A stretch of DNA of 64,000 bases from Diphasiastrum complanatum. Lineage: Eukaryota > Streptophyta > Lycopodiopsida > Lycopodiales > Lycopodiaceae. The stretch covers positions 19,551,798 to 19,615,797 of the forward strand of contig CM055113.1 of NCBI GenBank assembly GCA_029204225.1, read 5' to 3'. Of this stretch, positions 46,449 to 56,376 are shown in pieces; within the stretch, counting starts at the first letter, position 1; each line of letters starts with the position of its first letter. The position numbers and the translations under genes were made by a program. Below the pieces are notes generated by a model. It made no database searches. It saw only the letters and a list, made by a program, of their open reading frames with translations, and was not told where the DNA came from.

Positions 46449-47066
46449 CAAGTAGGCTACTAATTAGTGTTTGAAACTAATCCAATTTTAGCAGGTTTTG
46501 GTGTAAAAAGCTAGTACCGGAAGAGCGAGCTGGTATCTAGGTTTTGGTGAGGAGATTTGATCCCAAACTTTTTCAGGATCAAAATCCATATTTCTCACAC
46601 GTGTGGGCATCTCTGAACCAGCATTTAAAACCCCATAGTCATTGGATCACTGCAATTTCATCTGGTGTCAGTTTGATGTAATTTTTGGTGCAAATCCTAG
46701 GATAACCTACCAAGATCACTTGCCATTAATTAGTTATGAATTTGTTTCATGGTAACTGATTATCCTAGGCTGATTTCAAACCTTTTTAATGAGGAAACCA
46801 GGTCTAGAAAGTATATCATAGTGAAAGAGAGAGATAAAATTATTCTATTGTCCAAAAATAGCCAAGATTGGCAAGATTTGCTTGAGAGTAGTTTTCACTT
46901 CATCTTATCTTCATTCCAGCTTTGTGAGGGAGTGATAGAACTGTGATTACAAATCCATCTGTTGGATTAGAAGTCGACATTTGAGTGAAACACTGCAAGT
47001 TAGAAACCTTTGTGAGTTTCAAGTTCAAACAAATCTATATCTTGTGTGTAGAATTTCATTAGTAAG

Positions 47067-47745
47067 ATGGGATCTGTTGAAGCATACCTTCTAGAAGCTA
47101 GTGAGAGGTTAAATTCACTTCACTGTGTGAAGATGAATGTAAGCAATGATTTATTGAGGAAAGTACCAGCTTGTACTAGTGCTAAAGAGGCTTGGAAATC
47201 TTTAAGTACAATCTATAAGTCTAGTAACACTTCAAGGGTTCTCATGCTTAGGAATCAGATTCTGCAAATCATGAAGAGAAGTGATGAGAGTGCACAGGTT
47301 TATGTGCTCAGAATCAAGTCTCTCAATAGGGAGTTAGCTCCCATTGGAGAGAAGATTCTAGATTGTGAGCTTGTTTAGATTGTCCTCAATGGTCTAGGGA
47401 GTGACTTTACAAATTTGGTCCAAAGCTTTGAAATCCAAGACACTTTGCCCACTATAGAAAAGCTTCACAGCGTATTAGTGGCTGAAGAGTGTAGCATGAT
47501 GCATAACAATGCAATAATGAATGCTATTTCTCTACAGGATGGTGATGAGAAAGCTAATTTCTCATTCAAAGACAAGAAGAAGACCAATGGCAAGATGAAG
47601 CACTTCAAGGAGACCAAGGAGGAGGAGGAGGCTTCAAGCTCAAAGGGCAAGATCAAAGACAAGTCCAGGTACAAATGTTTTTTATGTGGAAAGAAAGGAC
47701 ATTTTGCATCAGATTGTCTCAAGAAGAAGAAGGCACAAGAGAGAA
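47067..47745 (+). pseudogene. Element J: truncated gag
   Basis: The ATG at 47067 gives MGSVEAYLLEASERLNS and then jumps straight to LHCVKMNVSNDLL, so about 50 gag codons (NYSIWKV region) are missing in frame. A stop (TAG, 47377-47379) follows CELV. Reading resumes to the knuckle CFLCGKKGHFASDC at 47680-47720, then KKKKAQER. After about 47745 the sequence is element I on the opposite strand. Protease and pol are gone. Very close to A in sequence. Confidence 0.9.
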
Positions 47746-48889
47746 ATGAGATTCTTAGTCAATCTAGGTACATACAGTACATCATGTAAGCAAAAAGATT
47801 TTGATGATGATGCATGCATTGGAGTACTACCTATTCCTTCAATCTTACACTCTACATCATTAGCAGTATAGATTGATTTTTTTGCACCTAGATATGGCAT
47901 GAGATTAGTGAAAGAGCTCCTAGAACTAGACATATGGGAACTAGCCCCACTATCTATCCACCAGTCTTATTCATTCTTAAAAGAAAAAGATGAAAAAGTA
48001 GACATCATTAATGAATCCTCTCTTTCACCCTCAACACCCTCACACTCATCCCCATTAGTAAGGCTATCTTGCTTAGATTGGTTCTTCTTCTTGAAATAGT
48101 TTGATGCATAGTGTCCTTTCTTGCCACAGAAAAAACACTTATCTTTGATAGCTTCTTCTTGCCACTTGATGTTGCAGCTTGTGAGGACTGATCCTCACCA
48201 CCTTCTTTGGCTTCGTCCTTCTTGAAGTGTTGTTGTCCTTTGCCCTTGCCTCTTGACTTGTCTCTGATGAAGAGTTCTTTGTCATCTCCACCATCTTTCA
48301 ATGAAAGTCTGTTGATCCTCAGCATCTTGTCCTCTTGTCTGCTTTCTTCAACAATGAGAACACAGTGTCTCCAAGGATGAAAGATCCTCCCTTACAACAT
48401 AAGTCTACACAATATTGTCATACTCATCTCTAAGTCCATTTAGGACGTTCAGTGTTCTTAAGAGCATCACTTATACCAGCTAACTCTTGATGAAGATCCT
48501 TAACTCTCATGACATATGATGAAGCACTCTCATCTACTCTCTGATAACTTAGAAATATTTGGTTTCTAAGTGTAAGCAATCTAGAAGTATTCTTGATTTC
48601 ATAGATTGTTTTTAGAGTATCCCAAGCTTCCTTGGTAGTGGTGCATGTACTGATCTCTCTTAACATTATGATTGGTAACATTCATTTTTATAAAATATTG
48701 AGCAATTCTAGTTCTTTCGTGAAATGTTGCAGCTTCATTATGTGCAGCAGGTTCTTCTTCAGTTCCACTCACAATATCCATTACATCCTGTAGAATCAAT
48801 AATGATTCCATTTTGATCTTCCACATTGCATAATTGGAAGATGTTAATCTCTCACTGTGCTCTAAGAAATGTGAACCAGATGAAGACAT
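47746..48889 (-). pseudogene. Element I: copia gag and protease-linked fragment
   Basis: On the minus strand gag starts at 48889 (MSSSGSHFLEHSERLTSSNY, WKIKMESLLILQDVMDIV), continues in a second frame with TTKEAWDTLKTIYEIKNTSRLLTLRNQ (48681-48430), a basic region (48325-48150), a knuckle area with KDTMHQTISRRR in a shifted frame, and after the protease stretch KKSIYTANDVECKIEGIG and DVLYVPRLTKNLIS near 47800. It is cut at about 47746 against J. Integrase and all later domains are absent. Confidence 0.88.
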
Positions 48890-49623
48890 TTTCTGTATGA
48901 GAAATTTTAGTAATGATAAAAAATAGAGTTGAAAGGATGTTGCTTGCTATCTCAATCTAGGATCTAACACTAATGTTGATCCAACCTATGAAATCTAGCA
49001 ACAGATGTGAGAACAAATTCTCAACATAGAAAATCAATCTATCTTGAATTTGGATCTTGCTTTAGTCACAAAAGAGAAGCACATACAAGCAAGAAGTCTA
49101 TCTCTCCCACGAGTTTCAAAGTACTGATAAACTCTCTAGGAACTTACTTTCAACTCAAACACAGTAAGATGTGTGAAATGAGAAGTCTAAGACCTCTAAA
49201 CACCCACTTCTGATTGACAGTGAAAAATGATGAAATTGGTGAAAAAAACTGATGTGTGCTCACTTTGGCATATCCCACGAGTGAGTACTCTCTGAAATTC
49301 TTTGATTGCCTAAAACTCTTCTAAAAACAAATCAAATTGATATAGAAACAAGAGCAACACATTCTACTCTTCAATACCTATCCAACAAGCTATAGAACAT
49401 CAATTTTGGATCAAATCTTGAGAAGTAGCACACATTAATAAGGGCTGATTTCACACCTGTGAGCTCTCTGTCCGTACAGGGTTCCATTGGAGAAGATCAG
49501 GCTCTTATTGATCCACTTATAATTCTCATATGGCTTGTCTCTCAGCGAGTTCCAAATTTGAGTTCCTGCAAGCAAAAGCACCGCAGATTTGATGTATACA
49601 CCCTCACCTCTTCAAAGAATGAA
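48890..49623 (-). other. Leader of element I
   Basis: It lies between primer-binding site and gag. It contains a degraded palindrome CACACCTGTG (about 49452) followed by GTCCGTACAGG (about 49470). No gene is seen. Confidence 0.55.
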
Positions 49624-49635
49624 GCTCTGATACCA
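49624..49635 (-). promoter_or_regulatory. Primer-binding site of I
   Basis: GCTCTGATACCA on plus, the complement of TGGTATCAGAGC, directly abutting TGTGAAG. Confidence 0.9.
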
Positions 49636-50265
49636 TGTGAAGTTTTTAGCACGAGTGAACTTCACACCACACCCTGCAGGATCTTACTGAGGTGTTGTGA
49701 TTGCACAAGATTGATCAAAGAACATTATGCTTGAAAAATCTAAGGCAAGAGCACAATGGCATACTTTTGATAAAAAATCCAACTCCTCACTATGAGATGT
49801 CAGAAATAATTCTAAGTGCTCAGTATGGGAAAAAGAGGCTACTCTCGGGTAGAGAGAGAGAATCAATCATAGAAAACTCGGGTAGAGAGAGAATGAGTCC
49901 AAAACACCAAAATCTCAATATTCACAATATGGCAAAACATGCCAAGATTTTCCTACATGAGAGAGACTCAAATTCCTACAATGGAGTTGCATGGAATGTC
50001 CACTTAACTAAACTAATTCACCCAGCAATGATTCACATGTGTAACTGCATGCACAGATATTGCATGTATTGCATGTCAACTCATAAAACTGCCTAGACAT
50101 GTGTAGATCACAGAAACCACTTTGCATGTTGCATGCACTGATTGCATGTGGCTTGCATGCATACAATATGACTTTGCATGCTATCTAAACATCTGCATGT
50201 CATCAAAATTGAACCTATCTAACTCAAATCCGAGCTATACTAGAAGGTTATGTGCTCAATTCACA
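49636..50265 (-). repeat. Probable 5' LTR of I (about 630 bp)
   Basis: It starts TGTGAAGTTTTT next to the primer-binding site. The proposed far end AATTCACA (50265) is chosen because it gives TG...CA ends and a length like the D LTR. A second LTR is not available for comparison, so the outer end is tentative. Confidence 0.5.
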
Positions 50266-50374
50266 TACCTTTTATGTACAACATGAAATTTAGTGGAAAT
50301 CACAATGGACATGGCCCCAAACTCGAGATAGAAAGATAATATTTTAATAATCTGCACAGAAAATACAATGAGCA

Positions 50375-50440
50375 GTAATGGATTTCCTATCCATTTTATC
50401 TCCAACAAATTCTGAATCTGAAAATCCAAACAAGAGTTCA
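50375..50440 (-). pseudogene. Short RNase H fragment of a D-type copia
   Basis: On the minus strand GFSDSEFVGDKMDRKSITAH is readable, the first RNase H block of copia elements. It is joined to the integrase of H, which it cannot belong to in this order, so it is a stray piece at a rearrangement junction. Confidence 0.7.
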
Positions 50441-52220
50441 CATGCTTTGTAAATTTGTCAAATGTTTCTGATTTATTGTGAATAGAATAGACTCTGGCAA
50501 ATTTACTGTAATCATCAATAAAGGTTATATAATACTTTGAACCTCTTACTAAGATCACATTGAAAAGTCCATAGATGTCAGGATGCACTAACTCCATAAT
50601 CTTGGTCGTTCTGTAGGAGTCCTTGACAAAAGGAGTGTGTGACATCTTACCCTTCAGACATGCATCACAGGTCATCGAACTAGTTGCATTCAAGATGCTT
50701 ACCCCTGTGATTTCTCCATGATGACTTGCTTGATATAGTGTCATTGAACTCATATGGCATAGTCTCCTGTGCCATAGAGTATCTTGCAAATCATCATGAG
50801 TTTGATGCCCTTGATCTACAAATAGGCGTATCTTCAAGTGATACAGATTGTCTTTTCTTCTACCTTGAGTGATTAGAGTACTGGTACTTGCATCAACAAT
50901 ATTGCATGCTTCATCCGAGAACGTTACACGCATCTCTGCATCAGCTATTCTTTCCACTGATAGCAAGTCCTATTGCAGTGTAGGCACAAACAGAACATCT
51001 TTGAGTTTTCTGTCTCTGCCGTTTGTGTTGAGCCATAGTGAACCAATACCATTCACTTGATGTTTTGATCCATCTCCAAGAACGATAAATCTTGATAGAT
51101 CTACACTTCAAAAATCAGACATGATTCATCTTGATGTAACGAAGTGTGAGGTAGCTCCTGAATCAAGAATTACCTCTTGTCTGTGAGGTCTTGATACTAC
51201 ACACATGTCTGCACAGATGTAGGCGGTCGAATTACCATGATTCAATCTTTCTTCTCCCATCTTTGAGTTCTTAGGCTCCTCGACATAGGACAAACTATTA
51301 TTGTTCTTCTGTCTACTTTGAGTTGATTTGTTTATTGGGTTCTGGCAGCAGTCCATGGCTGCATGACCCTTCTTGTGACAGTGGATATACTCAATTTTCA
51401 GATTAAGCCAACACAAATCGACAATATGTCCTTCGTGTTTGCATCTCATGCATGTCTTCTTGTCTCCACTCTGCTGTTTTGACCTTTCTTTGTTCTTCCA
51501 TTTGACTTTGTTGGTTCCTCCTGCTTGTTGATCACGATCCTGCTTTCGATCTGACTCCCTCTTAGGCTTGAATTTTTCTTTGTCTTCTCCTTGTTGTTGT
51601 AGAGAGCTTGGTCAGAAGCATCCTTGTGATCAAGGTGCTCTCAAGCCTCAACTTCTTCTCGAATCTTGACAATTGCCTTTCTATGTTATTGTAGATCCTT
51701 TGCAAGCAGTGTTCTGGTTGTCTTGAAGGATCTTAGTAAGGCTCTCAACAAATAAGTGAGCTGCTTCTCTGCTGACACTGTATTTTCTGTTCCACAATTG
51801 TGTAGTGAAAGGAATAGATCCTTCATCTTTCTAATAAAGGAAGTGAGGTCTTTACCATCCCACTACAGGTTTGTCAGCTGATCTTCAAGCATCATTATCT
51901 GACTGCATGATTTCGTCTGAAATTTGTGAGTAGAGTATCCCAAATCTTTTTTGCCTTAGAGAATGTAGCCAGGTCAAGAGTTAGGCTATCCTTGATGGAT
52001 GATGATAACAAGGCTATTGCCTTGTCATTCTTCTCCCTCCATTCATGTAGCTCCTTGTCTGTTGTTGTAGGCATCTCCTCAGTGCCATCTACCCAGGGGA
52101 ATAATCCTTCTCCCTTTAGTATCAGCGAGGTCTTAACCTTCCATGCTGGGAAGTTAGATCCTGATGAATTCAGGACTATATAGATCTTGAATTGTATGTT
52201 GTTTATTGAAGCCATTGCTC
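50441..52220 (-). pseudogene. Element H: copia gag-protease-integrase, truncated
   Basis: On the minus strand gag starts at 52215 (MASINNIQF, FPAWKVKTSLILKGEG). A broken middle leads to a knuckle CKHEGHIVDLC-type followed by a second knuckle-like HCHKKGHAAMDC (51449-51330), then protease VILDSGATSHFVTS near 51140. Integrase follows with LLSVERIAD, TLWHRRLCHMSSMTLYQ (near 50760), CDACLKGKMS, LVHPDIYGLFN and FIDDYSKFARVYS, ending FTKHVN at about 50441. The DNGGEY and E parts of the catalytic triad, RT and RNase H are missing. Frames change several times. Same family as F and G. Confidence 0.88.
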
Positions 52221-52315
52221 CTGAATTTGTGTTCTCACTTGTTAAGGGATCTTTGTTTGAATGCTTAACCTCCTAGATCTGATAGCTTTTCGGCTATGTC
52301 AGACTATGACAAGGT

Positions 52316-52328
52316 GCCTCTGACACCA
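52316..52328 (-). promoter_or_regulatory. Primer-binding site of H
   Basis: CCTCTGACACCA on plus is TGGTGTCAGAGG on minus, one or two changes from the standard site. CCGA separates it from the LTR. Confidence 0.75.
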
Positions 52329-52332
52329 CCGA

Positions 52333-53440
52333 TGGAAAGTGCAAATTTAAAATTTCAGTAAAATTTTGGTAATGTACTGATAGGAGTCTCTCGAATAATT
52401 CGTGAACATTTTGCGAAACTGTTTTGATCATGAATAATTTCTGCTTGAGAAAAATCCGCGATCCAATCAAGCTCTATAACGAAACTAAACGAAACAAAAT
52501 TAGATGAAAGAGAAGAATTTGTGAAAAGATCAATCAGGCTCTGTAACGAAATGAAACAAAACAAAATGAAACTAGATAAAATGAAACGAAACGAAATGAA
52601 ACTAGACGAAACAAAAGGAAATGAAACGAAACAAAATGAAATAAAAATTCAATGAGCTCTGAAATTGATTTATGTTGAAAGCCAAGTGATCACAAGGCAA
52701 AACGAAATGAAGTGAAGCGAAACACAAAGCGAAAACATTTGCAAATAGTTCATGTGGAATACAGATATGATTGCTAGTCACTACCGGCTATATCATTCCT
52801 ACAATCCTCCAGAATGTAGATAGGCACTGCTGATCTACATTATAGATTATTCAACAAAATCAAATCAATGTGTGGAATTGAATAAACAAGTGAATGAGAT
52901 ACACGAATAGTAACAGACAAATATTCATTCGATATCATACAATCATTTAGAATAATATGCGCATAACAGCTACAATATTATCTATTGATCTTCTGATTTC
53001 AAGCATTGCGTAAAAAAAATACGATTCTCTCATGAATAGTGTCTTGCTTACTAGCAGACTTCTGGATCTGCTAATCCTGTTCCAAAATTGTCTCACTCAC
53101 AAACGAACATGTATTCTATATATTTTCGTCAAAATGTTTTATGCATCAAGCAGAAAGTATATAGTTTGCAAACTTTTTTGTGTCAAGTCATGTAACTTTC
53201 CATATCAGAAAGATTAAACATCTACAACTAATTATGGATTACACGAGTGGCAGATTAGCCACGTTCTAGAGTACTTCTGTTGATGTCATGATATCTGATC
53301 AAATACTTGTACCCCATGGTACTTGGATAATCTTCTTGGTCCTTTGTGGAGCACGAATGATTTTGTGTAGCAAAATAATTTCATGTTGTGTGTCACAAAA
53401 TTGTTCGCTTTTTGTTTCATGTGTCTTTTTTGACAAAATC
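52333..53440 (-). repeat. 5' LTR of H (outer end uncertain)
   Basis: It starts TGGAAAGTGC and shares ordered blocks with the LTR of G: TCCTACAATCCTCCAG near 52800, ATTGATCTTCTGATTTC near 52990 and GAGTGGCAGATTAGCCACG near 53240. It is longer than that of G because of an inserted simple-repeat block (52470-52640). The end near 53440 is an estimate. Confidence 0.65.
52470..52730. repeat. Degenerate GAAAC/GAAACGAAA repeat in H LTR
   Basis: ACGAAACTAAACGAAAC, ATGAAACGAAACGAAAT and AACTAGACGAAAC phrases recur with roughly 5- and 10-bp spacing, densest at 52550-52640 and again near 52700-52730. G lacks this block at the same LTR position. Confidence 0.8.
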
Positions 53441-53664
53441 AGGGTGGAAAGCTAGCAAAGCTTTGGCAATAGAAACATTTTGTTTCTTCACACCAGTGAA
53501 GTTTGATGTGACTAAACTAAGGTGCATTCATTTACATGGAAAGTAGTGTGGGCAGATGTCTAAAGAAGTTAGAAAATGATATTTTTATTACTTTATAGTT
53601 ATTTTTCTCTCTCCTACATGACATCTCTTATAGGGCCCTCTTTGGGCCCATATTTTTTCTAATG
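53441..53664. other. No gene seen
   Basis: Short spacer between LTR H and relic M; nothing recognised. Confidence 0.45.
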
Positions 53665-54890
53665 AATATAGTTCCAATGACGTACCCCAAAACTCGTTTC
53701 CCTAGTTTCCAATGCTCTTCACTAGGATCTTGCATGAATTGGCTCAATACCTTAACACAATATCTTAGATCTGGTCTTGTGATGGTTAGATAGATAAGTG
53801 AACCAACTAGCTTTATATAGAGAGTAATGTCCTTGAAGGATCTTTCATTACCTCTTATACTTAGCTTTACATTTGACTCCATAGGTGTATCACAAGACTT
53901 TGCATCAACCATATGAAATCTTTCTAGATCACTTCTACTCCTAAAATGTAACTCAAATGACCAAGATCATGCACCTCAAACTCACTCTTGATATCCTCCA
54001 CATCTTGGTTGTCTCCACCACTCAAGATGATATCATCCACATAGATTAGCAAGCTGGTAAAATCATTCCAACAAACCTATAATAAAGTGAATGATCATAC
54101 TCACTCATAACAAAGCCTTGAGAGAGTAAAAACGTGTTAAGCTTAGCATGCCATCTCCTTGGTGCTTGTTCAAGGCTACATAAGCTCTTGTGTAGAAGAC
54201 ACACATGATTTAGGTGAAATGTAGCTCTCAAGTTGCTCCATGTACACTTCCTCCTCAAGATCACCATTCAGAAAAGAATTTGTGATATCCAATTGCCATA
54301 GATCCCATCCATAAAGAGTATCAAGAGAGATGATGACTCGAATGCTTATCATCTTTGCCACGGGTGCAAAGGTTTAATCATAGTCAATACCATGTTCTTG
54401 AGCATATCATTTTGCCACCAACCTTGCCTTGTACTTATTAATAGATCCATCTTGGTTTGTCTTCACCTTGAAAATCCATTTGCATCCAATAGCTTTCTTG
54501 TCCTTAGGTAACTCCACCAATCTCTAGGTTTCATTCTTCATAAGAGCTTGATACTCAAGATCCATTGCTTGGATCCACTCCTCTTTGTTCCTTGCTTCAT
54601 CTACACAAGTAGGTTCATTAAAACAGGTTAGAAAAGTAAAGTGTGTACCTCCAACAACTTGCTTACCTTTCTCATCATATGTGAGCCTTGAAGGCATTTG
54701 TCTTTTCCTTGATTTTCTCCTTGGCTTTTGACTTTATGAAGGTCCATCATCATCACCATCTCCTTTGCATTCTTGAACTTAACAAAGACATCATACACTT
54801 CATTTTTGCTCTTTAGTAGATAGATCAAACAATATCTACTTAAATCATCTATGAAAGTTACATACATCTTAGCTCCACTAAACTTTTTTT
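53665..54890 (-). pseudogene. Relic M: copia INT, RT and RNase H pieces, D family
   Basis: On the minus strand it starts with an integrase core piece SGAKMYVTFIDDLSRYC near 54870, then a deletion to the linker near 54720. RT follows with GCKWIFKVKTNQDGSINKYK near 54450, a stop in place of G in VAK*YAQEHG, DITNSFLNGDLEEEVYMEQ near 54270, YVDDIILSGG near 54035, GNERSFKDITLY near 53850 and TRPDLRYCV near 53770, ending in the first RNase H codons near 53665. It carries many stops and frameshifts and is close to E. Confidence 0.88.
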
Positions 54891-55110
54891 GTGCATTAAC
54901 ACTTAACGCCTTTGGAAATATATCTGCAACCATGTCTTGCATTCTACAGTACGTTAAGCTTACCATAGCACTCTGATTATCATAGAATATGATAATAGAG
55001 CTGTACTGATTCAAACTAATGTCTGACAATAAATTTTTCAACCAAAATGCTTCTTTGATAGATTGACAAGCAGCAATGTATTTTGTGAAGAATTGAAAAA
55101 AAATATCTAT
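54891..55110 (-). pseudogene. Fragment N: RNase H tail of another copia lineage
   Basis: On the minus strand KYIAACQSIKEAFWLKNLL leads to YDNQSAMVSLTY, followed after a deletion by MQDMVADIFPKALSVNAQKKF. The KHI-x-YHF block is lost. It fuses in frame to the integrase piece of M, producing a misleading 137-residue open frame. Confidence 0.8.
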
Positions 55111-55160
55111 GTTAGATATAGGGGTCTTATGTTTTTTATATCAAGCATCTAGGTGTAGGA

Positions 55161-55817
55161 TGTTGATACGAACAAATTTGGCATAGATGGCAAATTATGC
55201 ATTTCCACTTGTAATGCCACTATTGAGCCAAAATAGAGTAAGAGGCTAAACTCGTGCCAATTAGAGTGTAGACAAGTGTAATGCTTTTGTTTGATGAATT
55301 CTAAGAGGTCCAATAGGATTTAGAGGTGGAACCATATGAGGTCCAATAGGAATTTGAGGTTTGCTTGAGAATAGTCCAATAGAATTAAGAGATGCATGGA
55401 TCAATGGTCCAATAGGATTAAGAGGTGACAAAGTGTGGTCCAATCATAGTTAAGCATAGTGGTAGCTCGTGGATCTACTAGTATCATTGTACTCCTCATT
55501 TTGGATCTAATTGATTTGGAGATTGTGTGGATTTTGAGTGTTTTTGGATTTCTAGCTTTCTCTCTCTACCCAAGAGCTCATGATGATTTTCTCTCTCTAC
55601 CTGAGGAGAGCAGCTTGTTTTTACTTAGAATAATTTTTGAATACTTCCCACATGTGTGAATGAGAGTTGGAAGTGATTGAATGCATGTAATAGTGTGTTT
55701 TTGCCATAGAATCAAAGGTAGATCTTGAATCTCAATCTAGTCTTGATCTTGGTGCATCTACACACTTAGGAGATCACAAGTACATGTTGTGGACACTCTA
55801 CACTTGTGAAATCTACA
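55161..55817 (+). repeat. Probable 5' LTR of K (about 657 bp)
   Basis: It starts TGTTGATACG and ends AATCTACA directly before the primer-binding site, giving TG...CA ends. It contains the 33-bp minisatellite (55307-55447). No second LTR of K lies in the window, so the start is inferred. Confidence 0.6.
55307..55447. repeat. 33-bp CCAAT minisatellite in K LTR
   Basis: Units headed GGTCCAATAGGATT begin at 55307, 55340, 55373, 55406 and 55437. The minus frame shows an 11-residue repeat (PLNPIGPL) as a by-product. Similar GTCCAATAGGATT phrases occur in the D LTR near 27346. Confidence 0.8.
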
Positions 55818-55830
55818 TGGTATCAAAACC
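55818..55830 (+). promoter_or_regulatory. Primer-binding site of K
   Basis: TGGTATCAAAACC follows the LTR directly; it is the tRNA-iMet type with G-to-A changes. A leader of about 550 bp follows. Confidence 0.75.
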
Positions 55831-56376
55831 TACCTAAGGTTACCATGCATTTTGATCCATTTAAGTGAAAACTATTCATCAATCTTGAGCTAGAAATTGT
55901 CAAGATCCATTTTCCTAGCTATCTTGTTCAATTTTGGATCAAAAGAGATCAAAAGGACATTGATTGTGTCTTACCTTGTACTGTACGAAATTAGGTGCTC
56001 AGACACGTGTGAGGAACATCCAATTTTAGTTTGGAAGTTCTCTCTCATGCTTGATCCATTTATCTTGCTTGATAGCTTGTTTTGAAGCTATTTTTTTCTA
56101 GTTTTTGATGCAATTAGTTTCATTCCATTTGGTTGAGCCAATTAGAAGTTATAAGCTTTTGAAGAGGGTTAGGTAGGGCACCTAGACCTGGGTGAACACA
56201 TTTGGTTTGGTCAAGAGATTGTTTGGTTGATCCAAAATCACAGTTGAATGCTTACCAATCTCATCTCTATGTGATCTAGGCACTGTTTTGAGATCTTAGC
56301 CATTTTGTTTCATGCAATATTATTGTATTTGAGTCAAATTTGATTTCTTAGTGTACTTCACACGTACTAAGAGTGT

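Noticed and set aside
54628-55041. 137-residue open frame mixing RNase H and integrase motifs
   Set aside because: Domain order is wrong and it spans the join of relics N and M; a fortuitous fusion.
55307-55447. Regular repeats considered as a CRISPR array
   Set aside because: Tandem units without unique spacers, in a eukaryotic LTR; a minisatellite.
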